NCBI GenBank assembly: GCA_002688875.1
Contig: NZDU01000005.1
Span: 1,048 to 7,024, forward strand
Length of the DNA: 5,977 bases
Direction: 5' to 3'
DNA from: Candidatus Pacearchaeota archaeon
GTDB lineage: Archaea; Nanobdellota; Nanobdellia; Pacearchaeales; GW2011-AR1
Shown: positions 1-5,716 of the stretch, one piece after another
Numbering within the stretch: position 1 is the stretch's first letter
Layout of the letters: the number at the start of each line of letters is the position of its first letter
Notes under the pieces: model-generated
Database searches by the model: none
The model's input: only the letters and a program-made list of their open reading frames with translations
What the model was told of the DNA's origin: nothing
Position numbers and translations under genes: made by a program

Positions 1-272
1 TTTCCTATAGCGTTTTGTTTTTGCCAAGTTAATGAATCGTGATTGAATCCTTTTAAGTTTAGATCTGGATAGACTTTTTTGAGAAAACTTATCTTTTCTT
101 GATCTGAGGCTTTATCCCAGACCTTGTTTTTAGTAAGCGAGTCTAAGGTTTTCCATTCTCCTGAGGTATAGTCTTCTAAGGGTAGTTCTTCTGATTGTTC
201 TTGAGTTAGAGTTAATGTTGATAGAGATAGGATTAAGATTAATAAGATAAAGATGATGTGATTTGGTTTCAT
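1..272 (-). CDS. Secreted protein, N-terminal part (runs off left edge)
   Basis: Ninety codons are open from an ATG at 272 down to the window edge with no stop, so the gene is 3'-truncated by the window. Residues 1-23 form a Sec signal peptide: a short polar start (MKPNH), a hydrophobic Ile/Leu core, then a likely signal peptidase I cut after T-L-T, leaving Q24 first in the mature chain. The visible mature part is polar and charged, with Trp and Lys spaced as in helical segments (for example GEWKTLDSLTKNKVW and EKISFLKKVYPDLN). I do not recognise the family; the style is like the N-terminal modules of large secreted DPANN proteins, which is an inference. A GAGGAC ribosome site lies 8 bases before the ATG. 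Its codons favour ATC, CTA, TTA and ACC, unlike the plus-strand genes, which fits the strand-wide G/T bias. It is transcribed away from the lipoprotein gene. Confidence 0.8.
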   Translation of the reverse strand, partial: MKPNHIIFILLILILSLSTLTLTQEQSEELPLEDYTSGEWKTLDSLTKNKVWDKASDQEKISFLKKVYPDLNLKGFNHDSLTWQKQNAIG

Positions 273-280
273 TTAATGTG

Positions 281-286
281 GTCCTC
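281..286 (-). promoter_or_regulatory. Shine-Dalgarno site of the minus-strand gene
   Basis: The minus strand reads GAGGAC, with 8 bases between it and the ATG at 272. This is good spacing for pairing with the 16S rRNA tail and supports that start codon. It implies a leadered mRNA, unlike the neighbouring genes that seem leaderless. Confidence 0.5.
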
Positions 287-308
287 TTTGTTTATTGAAG
301 GTTAGGGG

Positions 309-317
309 ATATTTAAA
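309..317 (-). promoter_or_regulatory. TATA box (box A) of the minus-strand gene
   Basis: The minus strand reads TTTAAATAT, a close match to the archaeal TATA consensus. Its centre is about 41 bases before the ATG at 272. With the usual distance of about 26 bases to the start site, transcription would begin near 287 and give a leader of about 15 bases that just includes the GAGGAC ribosome site. Confidence 0.5.
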
Positions 318-381
318 ACTATTTTTATGGTGGGAGATGAAGTAGTTTATTACTATTATATAGTGATAAATATTAGAAAGG

Positions 382-389
382 TTTAAATA
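382..389 (+). promoter_or_regulatory. TATA box of the lipoprotein gene, leaderless spacing
   Basis: TTTAAATA is preceded by a purine-rich AGAAAGG that could serve as the TFB recognition element. The box spans -32 to -25 relative to the ATG at 414, so the transcript should start at or within a few bases of the start codon. No purine-rich ribosome site at good spacing is needed or obvious. Confidence 0.65.
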
Positions 390-413
390 GTATGAATTGT
401 TAGGAAAAGTAAG

Positions 414-1142
414 ATGAAAAGAACTTTAATTAATACATTGGCTGCTGGAACTGCATTGTTGGTTGTGGGCTCGTTAGCTGGATGTGGAAAATTAGAAAGT
501 GAGGTTAGTAGTGCTAATTTTGATCCTGTGCCTGTTGTTGAGGATTATGGGGTTGAGAGTTCTGGAGATGAACCTGCATATGGGGGAGAAAAAGAAGTAG
601 ATTATAGTGTTGAGGAAATTGAAGTTGTTGAAGTGCCTAGGGTTGAGAAAGTTGCTACGGAAAAACTTGTTGAAGGAAAAGATTTCAGAGATAGATATAC
701 TGCTGCGCAAAAATTGATGATTGAAGAACATTGGAAGGAAGTGGGAAGGACGTATGATAAGATTAATCCTGAGGGTAGTGGAGCTATATCTGAGCCGGTT
801 GGAGCCGGTTGGAATAATGGAATGATTTGGGAATATTGGAGTAATCCTGTAAAGTATGATAATGATATGGGTAAATTTGCTTTGGAGTATGAGGACAGGG
901 AGAGAGGTAAGCCGATTGTTGTTAGGGGGGAATCTGAGGGTTATTCTGGTCCGGATGGGTTTTCAGTAGTTCCTGGAAGGATTCCTAGTGGGAAGGGTGA
1001 GAGGTTTTCAAGTGATTCTTATGAGGATTTTATAGAGGGTGAGAATGTGATTGTTCGAGACGAGGATGAGGTTTCTCGGAAACCAGGTAGTGTTGATAGA
1101 TTTGGAGTTCAGACCGGTATTGGTTTGGATCAATATGAGTAG
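414..1142 (+). CDS. Putative surface lipoprotein of unknown function
   Basis: The product has 242 residues. Residues 1-23 form a signal peptide (KR start, hydrophobic core) ending in a clear lipobox L21-A22-G23-C24, so C24 is the likely lipidated anchor and the only cysteine in the protein. Residues 25-90 are acidic, low-complexity and rich in Val/Glu, probably an extended linker. After that comes a charged, probably helical stretch (about 90-115) and a Gly/Trp/Tyr-rich segment (about 120-150, with GWNNGMIWEYW). The C-terminal third is again Gly/Ser/Asp/Glu-rich and looks flexible. I recognise no enzyme motif or known family. The start is supported by the TATA box just upstream. The gene stands 62 bases before the next one, which has its own possible promoter, so it may be a single-gene unit. 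A substrate-binding or surface-spacer role is possible but unsupported. Confidence 0.85.
   Translation: MKRTLINTLAAGTALLVVGSLAGCGKLESEVSSANFDPVPVVEDYGVESSGDEPAYGGEKEVDYSVEEIEVVEVPRVEKVATEKLVEGKDFRDRYTAAQKLMIEEHWKEVGRTYDKINPEGSGAISEPVGAGWNNGMIWEYWSNPVKYDNDMGKFALEYEDRERGKPIVVRGESEGYSGPDGFSVVPGRIPSGKGERFSSDSYEDFIEGENVIVRDEDEVSRKPGSVDRFGVQTGIGLDQYE
792..811 (+). repeat. Perfect 10-bp tandem duplication inside the lipoprotein gene
   Basis: GAGCCGGTTG occurs twice back to back. Because 10 is not a multiple of 3, the two copies are read in different frames (encoding E-P-V-G-A-G). The reading frame stays open on both sides. It is locally GC-rich compared with its surroundings. Confidence 0.7.
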
Positions 1143-1175
1143 GGTTTAGAATCTTTAAATTGAGTTGTGATAAAG

Positions 1176-1183
1176 TTTATTAA
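1176..1183 (+). promoter_or_regulatory. Possible TATA box of the first CISC gene
   Basis: TTTATTAA spans -29 to -22 from the ATG at 1205, exactly the same spacing as the TATA box before the paralogous gene at 4912. This implies a leaderless mRNA. An alternative TTTAAA at 1154-1159 would give a leader of about 20 bases. Confidence 0.45.
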
Positions 1184-1187
1184 GATA

Positions 1188-1204
1188 TTTTTACTGGTTT
1201 TCTT
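1188..1204 (+). terminator. Possible T-tract terminator after the lipoprotein gene
   Basis: TTTTT at 1188-1192 and TTTTCTT at 1198-1204 lie 46-62 bases after the lipoprotein stop. Archaeal RNA polymerase ends transcription at T-runs without needing a hairpin. The runs are short and sit between the next gene's TATA-like box and its start codon, so the call is weak. Confidence 0.22.
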
Positions 1205-1936
1205 ATGAAAAGAGGGCAGGTTTCGGTTTTTTTTATAGTGGGGATTGTGATAATTGGGTTGGTTTTGTTTTTCTTTCTTTTTAGGAGTGAGTTGGAGATT
1301 GATAATGTTTCTGGGGATGTTAGACCATTGTATGATTTTGTTCAAGGATGTGTTGATAGTACTGCTCAAGACGGTTTGGAGTATATTGGAGAGAGTGGAG
1401 GGTATTTTGATAGTCCTGAACTTAGTAATGTTGTTGGGGTGGCGTATCATTATTATGGAAAGGAAAGTTATCTTCCTGAAAAAGAGGATATTGCTAATGA
1501 GCTGGAGAAATATATGAATACTATGTTATTTTTTTGTACTAGAAATTTTGTTGATTTTCCGGATTATGAGGTTGAACAATCTAAGGTTAAAAGTGAGGTT
1601 GAAATATTAGATGAGAAAGTTGTTGTTAAAGTTATTTATCCTTTGAGTATTAAAAAGGGAGATGATGGATATAGTTTGAAGAATTTTGATAGTGATGTTG
1701 GTGTTCGATTGGGAGTGATTTATGAAGTTATGGAAGAGTTGATGAAAGAGCAGTTAGATGAAAAGGAGAATATTTGTATAAGTTGTATTGGGAGGCTTGC
1801 TGAAGAAAAAGAGTTGTTGATAGATATGCATGCTAAGGGAAATGACGAAGTTACTTTTTTTATTATTGATCAGAAGTCTGTGGTGAATGAGGAATCTTAT
1901 TTATTTAAATATGTGATGAAGTACGATGAGATTTAA
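1205..1936 (+). CDS. Pilin-like-anchored membrane protein with CISC motif (paralogue 1)
   Basis: The product has 243 residues. The N-terminus MKRGQVSVF followed by a hydrophobic stretch to about residue 26 resembles an archaeal class III (type IV pilin-like) signal: a short basic tip, Gly4, then Gln5 as the possible new N-terminus. The usual Glu at position +5 of the mature pilin is Phe here, so it may instead be an uncut signal anchor. The outside domain (27-243) has four cysteines: C49, C111 and the pair C191/C194 in CISC. It aligns along its length with the product at 4912-5715, including IGESGGYFD, the YLPEKEDI...EKYM block, CISC and ESYLFKYVMKY. I believe such proteins are common in DPANN genomes, but no function is known to me. 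Its end overlaps the metallopeptidase gene by 11 bases, so the two are co-transcribed and probably translationally coupled. The start is fixed by the basic-Gly-Gln signal. Confidence 0.88.
   Translation: MKRGQVSVFFIVGIVIIGLVLFFFLFRSELEIDNVSGDVRPLYDFVQGCVDSTAQDGLEYIGESGGYFDSPELSNVVGVAYHYYGKESYLPEKEDIANELEKYMNTMLFFCTRNFVDFPDYEVEQSKVKSEVEILDEKVVVKVIYPLSIKKGDDGYSLKNFDSDVGVRLGVIYEVMEELMKEQLDEKENICISCIGRLAEEKELLIDMHAKGNDEVTFFIIDQKSVVNEESYLFKYVMKYDEI
1913..1917 (+). promoter_or_regulatory. Possible Shine-Dalgarno site of the metallopeptidase gene
   Basis: GTGAT matches the distal part of the GGAGGTGAT ribosome-binding consensus and lies 8 bases before the ATG at 1926. It is inside the end of the upstream gene and suits an internal operon gene that lacks its own promoter. 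Confidence 0.4.
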
Positions 1937-4280
1937 GTTTTTAATTAATTTAATATTTATTGGGATGGTGTTAGTTTTAGCTGGGTTTGGGGTTGCTCAA
2001 GAAGAGGATGATTGGGAGTTCGGTGTTGAGTATGATTTAGATTCTGGCCCTAAGAAAATTGGATCAGGTAGAGAGTTTAGTAAAACTGGATCGGGTAGTT
2101 CAGTGATGGTTGAGGATTTAGATATTTTTAAAGTTAATAATGCGAAAGTAGATACTGGAACTGGGACAGCAGGAGTTTTAGTAAATGTTGAGGGAGAGGC
2201 CCGTCTTGTGTTTAAAGATAAACCAACTAATTATGATAGATACATCAAGATTACTGGGGATGAAGGGGCTAAGAGTGTTGAGACTAAAGAAAGTTTGTTG
2301 GATGTTAAATTAACTAATGAAAGACTTTCTTTTGGATATAAGAATGATGGGAGGATTGTATTGGATAATGTAGATTTGTTAGGCCTTAATATTGAGGCTA
2401 AGGAAGATAGTGTTTATGAAATTGGTGGGTTGAAGTTTAGGATTAAAAAAGGAGATAGTGTTAGTTTTGAAGGAGGGTTGATTATTAAGGGGGATTTTAT
2501 TGTTGAGGAGGATGGTAAGTTTCCATTGGGATTAGATGAGATTAATTTGGAGAGAGGAACAGAGGTTAGTTTTGATGGGAATAAGGTGGAGATTAAATTG
2601 CCTAAAAAGAAAGATTTAGGTGAGGAGGAGTTGAAGAAGATTACTAATGGGAAGATAACTAATGATTATTTCTTTAGTTCTAAGGATAAAATGGGGTTGA
2701 AATTTGACGGGAAAGTTATAAGTGTTGAAGGAGTGGGTTATGAAGGGAGAATTGATGGAAAAGGAATTTATGTGAAAGATACTCAGTTGGTTGTTGGGAA
2801 TGGTAAATTGTTGAACAGCGAAGGTAGTAAGATATTTATGGATGATAAAGGAGAGGTTAACAAGATGAAAGGTGTGAATTATTTTTCTTATAATGATCGG
2901 GAGCAGAGATTGGTTGTGGGAGCTAATGGAGCAAGGGAAGGTCCTGTGTTTGTTGCTCCAGATAATCATCCTTGGATTCATCCTACTCTGCCCCCTGAGA
3001 TTTTGGTTAGAAGTAATAGACATCTTGCTATTCAACCATTAGGTAATGTTGAGGGTTCTTATGTTGCCGTTGATGGAAGATATAAAATTGGGAGGACTCC
3101 GGAGATGGAAGTTTTGAATGAAGCTTATGTTGATAATGATAATATTGGGATTAAATATACTAAAGATAGAGAGGAGGTATATCTTAATCCTCGTGGAGGA
3201 TTTGTTGAGGGTGTTGATTCAAGTAATACAAATACGGTTGCTATGACGGTTAAACATTATAAAACTGCTTCTCAAGAAGATGTTGCATTTTATAAGAAGT
3301 TGGGCAGTGCTGAAACTCAAAGACTGTTGGGGAAAGATAGTATAGAAGTGAGAGATATTATTCCGATTGATAAGTTTGCTCAAGAAGATAAGAATGGGAA
3401 TCGAGTGATTAGAGATTTAAAGATGGGGATTAGTAGTAGGGGTGAGGTTGCTTATGGGATTAATACAAGGTTTATGAAGAGTGGTAATTATGCTCATCTT
3501 GCAGGTAGGTCATATTCTGGTACTCCTACTTATGACTATTTTTATACTGGAATTTCAGATCTTGAGATTTACAATTTCTGGTTGACTGAGAAAGGTTTTG
3601 AAGCGTTAACTGGGATTCAGTTGGAAATTGCAAAGGATAAACGAACTGGAAAGTATAATAAAGTTGCATATGATTATTTGCATGGTAGTGGAAGTCAAGA
3701 AAGAATAAGACATTTAATGGATTTTTATTTTTCTTTACCTGATGATTATACGTTGCCTCCGAAGATAACATTGTTTGATGATGTTTTTCCAGGGCAAACA
3801 TATACTGCGCAGACATTTCATAGCGATGGAAGAGTTGAGATGAGTGTGGGGAAAAATACTCAAAAAGGATTTGTTAATATAGATGTATTATCACATGAAC
3901 TGGGACATACTGCAGATTTCATGGATAAAGAGTTACATGATTGGTATTATAATTATGGGATAAAAGAGTATACACAAACATCAGGTTATGCAAGTAAAAG
4001 TGGGAAAGGTTGGGGGTATCAGTATGAACATCTTCCTGAGTTTATTTCTAATTATGCTTATGATGACCTAGATGAATATGGGAATAATATTGTTAGTAAG
4101 ATTAGGGGAGATAGTGGGAGGAGAGAGGCTGAAGCATATAGGGCGGCGGCGGCTATAATGTGGTATAAGAATGTTTGGAGGCCTGAAAGAGTTGCGCAGA
4201 TTTTTAAGAGTGCAGGAGTAGGATATACGCCAGAAGAATTAAAGGGTTATATGAGGTTGTGGAGGATAGAAGTTGATTAA
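1926..4280 (+). CDS. Secreted M34-like (lethal factor/PPEP type) zinc metallopeptidase
   Basis: The product has 784 residues and is predicted to be an exported zinc protease. Residues 1-24 are a Sec signal peptide (cut after G-V-A, leaving Q25). Residues 40-300 are rich in short beta-strands with recurring phrases such as 'IGG-x-KFRIKKGDSV' and 'VYEIGG', suggesting a beta-rich scaffold. A middle region (about 330-600) is unassigned. The catalytic region (about 610-740) has HELGH at 657-661 (zinc ligands H657 and H661, base E658). Downstream, E705 in P-E-F-I-S-N-Y-A is the likely third ligand and Y698 lies seven residues before it. In anthrax lethal factor and in PPEP-1 a catalytic Tyr likewise precedes the third-ligand Glu by seven residues, and the His-to-Glu distance (44 here) is close to that of lethal factor. 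There is no cysteine. It overlaps the upstream CISC gene and lies one base from the next gene. The substrate is unknown; another gluzincin family is the main alternative. Confidence 0.85.
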   Translation: MRFKFLINLIFIGMVLVLAGFGVAQEEDDWEFGVEYDLDSGPKKIGSGREFSKTGSGSSVMVEDLDIFKVNNAKVDTGTGTAGVLVNVEGEARLVFKDKPTNYDRYIKITGDEGAKSVETKESLLDVKLTNERLSFGYKNDGRIVLDNVDLLGLNIEAKEDSVYEIGGLKFRIKKGDSVSFEGGLIIKGDFIVEEDGKFPLGLDEINLERGTEVSFDGNKVEIKLPKKKDLGEEELKKITNGKITNDYFFSSKDKMGLKFDGKVISVEGVGYEGRIDGKGIYVKDTQLVVGNGKLLNSEGSKIFMDDKGEVNKMKGVNYFSYNDREQRLVVGANGAREGPVFVAPDNHPWIHPTLPPEILVRSNRHLAIQPLGNVEGSYVAVDGRYKIGRTPEMEVLNEAYVDNDNIGIKYTKDREEVYLNPRGGFVEGVDSSNTNTVAMTVKHYKTASQEDVAFYKKLGSAETQRLLGKDSIEVRDIIPIDKFAQEDKNGNRVIRDLKMGISSRGEVAYGINTRFMKSGNYAHLAGRSYSGTPTYDYFYTGISDLEIYNFWLTEKGFEALTGIQLEIAKDKRTGKYNKVAYDYLHGSGSQERIRHLMDFYFSLPDDYTLPPKITLFDDVFPGQTYTAQTFHSDGRVEMSVGKNTQKGFVNIDVLSHELGHTADFMDKELHDWYYNYGIKEYTQTSGYASKSGKGWGYQYEHLPEFISNYAYDDLDEYGNNIVSKIRGDSGRREAEAYRAAAAIMWYKNVWRPERVAQIFKSAGVGYTPEELKGYMRLWRIEVD
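4142..4153 (+). repeat. (GGC)4 trinucleotide run in the metallopeptidase gene
   Basis: Four GGC units encode four alanines in a row (about residues 740-743), just after the catalytic region. It stands out as a GC-rich spot in an AT-rich, C-poor gene. In-frame gain or loss would change only the alanine count. Confidence 0.6.
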
Positions 4281-4281
4281 A

Positions 4282-4881
4282 ATGATAGATAGGAATTTTA
4301 AGAAGAAGTTAGGAAGTTTGTTGATGGTAAGTTTGATTTTTGTTGTTGGATTGATTAGTGCGCAAAGTAATTTGTATTATGTGGTTGAAGGTGTTTGGAA
4401 TGAGGGAGAGGTAGAGATAAATAAAGTTGGAGTTGAGGTTTCTAGGATTGGATTAGATAATGTTTTAGATCCTGAATTGGAGGGTTATGAGTTGGCGGTT
4501 TTTAGTTTGGATGGGAAGGAGATTAGTTCTTCGTTTACGATAGATAATAGGGCCATTAGAGAGGGGTTTAATGAATCTGGAACTGGGATTGAAGGAGAAA
4601 TTGTGTTTTTGGATGAAGTGGATTTTGTTGTTTACTTGCCCTATAGTGATGAGGGGAATAAGATTGTTATTTTTGATGGAGATAAAAATGAAATGTCTGT
4701 ATTTGAATTAGATGAGTTTACTAAGGAGAAAGTTGTTGTTTCGGAAGATGAAGGAGATGTTGAAAGTGGGGAGATTGTTGAATCGGAGGGGGATGGAGGT
4801 TTTTTTTGGTTATTTATTCTGGTGGGATTAGTTGTTTTGGTTTTAGTTATATATTATATTGTTAGGAAAAGAAGTGAGTAG
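4282..4881 (+). CDS. Type I membrane protein with small beta-rich ectodomain
   Basis: From the ATG at 4282 the product has 199 residues. Residues 1-27 are a signal peptide (IDRNFKKK start, hydrophobic core, cut after I-S-A leaving Q28). The ectodomain (28-150) looks like a beta-sandwich, with alternating strands such as NLYYVVEGVWNEGEVEINKV and, later, DFVVYLPYSDEGNKIVIFDG. The latter is a pattern I associate with small domains seen beside archaeal secreted proteins, though I cannot name the family. An acidic Glu/Asp/Val linker (about 145-170) leads to one membrane segment (174-194) and a basic tail RKRSE, which places the C-terminus inside. It begins one base after the metallopeptidase stop, so the two are surely coupled. 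A TTG at 4273, seven bases after a GGAGG, is an alternative start that would overlap the upstream gene and add three residues. It may tether or assist the protease; this is inferred from position only. Confidence 0.85.
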   Translation: MIDRNFKKKLGSLLMVSLIFVVGLISAQSNLYYVVEGVWNEGEVEINKVGVEVSRIGLDNVLDPELEGYELAVFSLDGKEISSSFTIDNRAIREGFNESGTGIEGEIVFLDEVDFVVYLPYSDEGNKIVIFDGDKNEMSVFELDEFTKEKVVVSEDEGDVESGEIVESEGDGGFFWLFILVGLVVLVLVIYYIVRKRSE

Positions 4882-4882
4882 A

Positions 4883-4890
4883 TTTATATA
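4883..4890 (+). promoter_or_regulatory. TATA box of the second CISC gene, leaderless spacing
   Basis: TTTATATA begins two bases after the preceding stop codon. It spans -29 to -22 from the ATG at 4912, ideal for a leaderless transcript starting there, and about 10 bases too close for the in-frame ATG at 4903. This suggests a second transcription unit inside the gene cluster. Confidence 0.6.
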
Positions 4891-4911
4891 GGATATTTTG
4901 CTATGAATGGT

Positions 4912-5715
4912 ATGAAAAAAGATGTGAAGGGACAAGTTTCCGTATTTGTGATTATAGCTGTGGTTGTCGTTGTGGTTGCGGTTGGAATTGTTTATTTTAA
5001 TGGTCAGAGTACTAAGAATGATATTGCTTATTTTAATAGTTTGGAAGTTAAATCTGATTTTGATAGGTCGCAGGCTTTGATATTAAATTGTTATGATTTG
5101 ATTGCAGATGGTTCGTTGGATACTGTGGGCATTCAAGGAGGTTATTATGATGATGCTAAAAATAAAAGGGAATTGGATGGGGATTACGAAGGGGTGTTTA
5201 TTCCATACTATTATTATGAAGGTGAGATAAATATTCCTAGTCGGGAAGATATTGAGGGGAACATGGAGAAGTATGTGGAGGATTATTTTCCGGATTGTAT
5301 TGATAGTATAGAAATGGAAGGGTTTGATTTTAATTATAGGAAAGGGAGCGCTTCAGTTTCTATAAAAGAAAAGAGTGTTGAATTTGAGGTTAGTAGTAGT
5401 GTGGATATTAGAAGAGATGGGCATTCTATAACTTTTGATCTTGGAGATTATCCTCTTCCTAAGAATTCTGCTTTGAGTGATATTTATGATCTTGCTTTTT
5501 TTATTAGTGATAGTCATAATGTAAATCCTGCGATGTATTGTATAAGTTGTGTTAATGAGATGGCCGTCGAGGATGATTTGTATGTTGATGTGAAGTATCT
5601 TGATGATTTTTCTGTATTGACTATAATTTCTGAGAATTATACTTCTTCGGAGAGTTATTCGTATATGTTTTTGAATAAATATACTGGAAGGGAGGTAAGT
5701 ACGACTTTGATTTAA
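4912..5715 (+). CDS. Pilin-like-anchored membrane protein with CISC motif (paralogue 2)
   Basis: From the ATG at 4912 the product has 267 residues. The start MKKDVKGQVSVF and the Val/Ile-rich stretch to about residue 29 repeat the class III-like signal of the gene at 1205: Gly7, then Gln8 as possible new N-terminus, with Phe where pilins have Glu. The outside domain has four cysteines matching those of the paralogue: C60, C129, and C210/C213 in CISC. Shared blocks include VGIQGGYYD, NIPSREDIEGNMEKY, CISCVNEMAVEDDLYVDV and ESYSYMFLNKY. A conserved IPYYYYEG segment near residue 100 corresponds to AYHYYGKE in the paralogue. An ATG at 4903 would add three residues, but the TATA box spacing favours 4912. 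The last gene starts one base after its stop. The function is unknown; a disulfide-stabilised surface domain on a pilin-like stalk is the best structural guess. Confidence 0.87.
   Translation: MKKDVKGQVSVFVIIAVVVVVVAVGIVYFNGQSTKNDIAYFNSLEVKSDFDRSQALILNCYDLIADGSLDTVGIQGGYYDDAKNKRELDGDYEGVFIPYYYYEGEINIPSREDIEGNMEKYVEDYFPDCIDSIEMEGFDFNYRKGSASVSIKEKSVEFEVSSSVDIRRDGHSITFDLGDYPLPKNSALSDIYDLAFFISDSHNVNPAMYCISCVNEMAVEDDLYVDVKYLDDFSVLTIISENYTSSESYSYMFLNKYTGREVSTTLI
5691..5696 (+). promoter_or_regulatory. Strong Shine-Dalgarno-like GGAGGT before the last gene
   Basis: GGAGGT within the end of the second CISC gene is an excellent match to the ribosome-binding consensus. It is 20 bases before the ATG at 5717, longer than usual, and no in-frame start codon lies closer. 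It may help re-initiation after the upstream stop, or be only a by-product of G-rich codons. Confidence 0.3.
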
Positions 5716-5716
5716 G

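Larger units (their letters stand above)
273..413. other. Divergent intergenic promoter region
   Basis: This 141-base spacer lies between two divergently transcribed genes for exported proteins. It carries one TATA-like box for each direction, at 309-317 (minus) and 382-389 (plus). Another AT-rich block (about 347-362) could be a further promoter element but is too far from either start to be the main one. I see no convincing inverted repeat or operator. Confidence 0.55.

Noticed and set aside
273..413. Small RNA or riboswitch in the divergent spacer
   Set aside because: No stable hairpin or known aptamer pattern could be seen by eye; the expected transcript leaders are too short for a riboswitch.
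492..731. Minus-strand open frame of 79 codons inside the lipoprotein gene
   Set aside because: It mirrors codons of a well-supported gene with lipobox and promoter. Its product is rich in Phe, Asn and Ile as expected of an antisense shadow, and it has no ribosome site or motif.
1130..1450. Minus-strand open frame of 106 codons over the start of the first CISC gene
   Set aside because: Lys/Asn/Ile/Thr-rich low-complexity product with no domain; the plus-strand gene here has a conserved paralogue.
1254..1517. Plus-strand open frame of 87 codons within the first CISC gene in another frame
   Set aside because: Fully nested in a gene with paralogue support. Its hydrophobic look comes from T- and G-rich codons read out of frame.
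2616..3035. Minus-strand open frame of 139 codons within the metallopeptidase gene
   Set aside because: Antisense shadow of a continuous 784-codon gene; Ile/Ser/Asn/His-rich product without motifs.
3526..3816. Minus-strand open frame of 96 codons within the metallopeptidase gene
   Set aside because: Lies opposite the region just before the catalytic core; no promoter, no ribosome site and no recognisable protein pattern.
4142..4153. GGC repeat as a sign of inserted foreign DNA
   Set aside because: Only four units, in frame and encoding alanines within a continuous protein; the flanking composition matches the rest of the gene.
1205..5715. CISC motif as a thioredoxin-like or rubredoxin-like redox site
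   Set aside because: A single C-x-x-C in an extracytoplasmic domain without the surrounding thioredoxin pattern, and without a second C-x-x-C for an iron or zinc knuckle. A disulfide or structural role is more likely.
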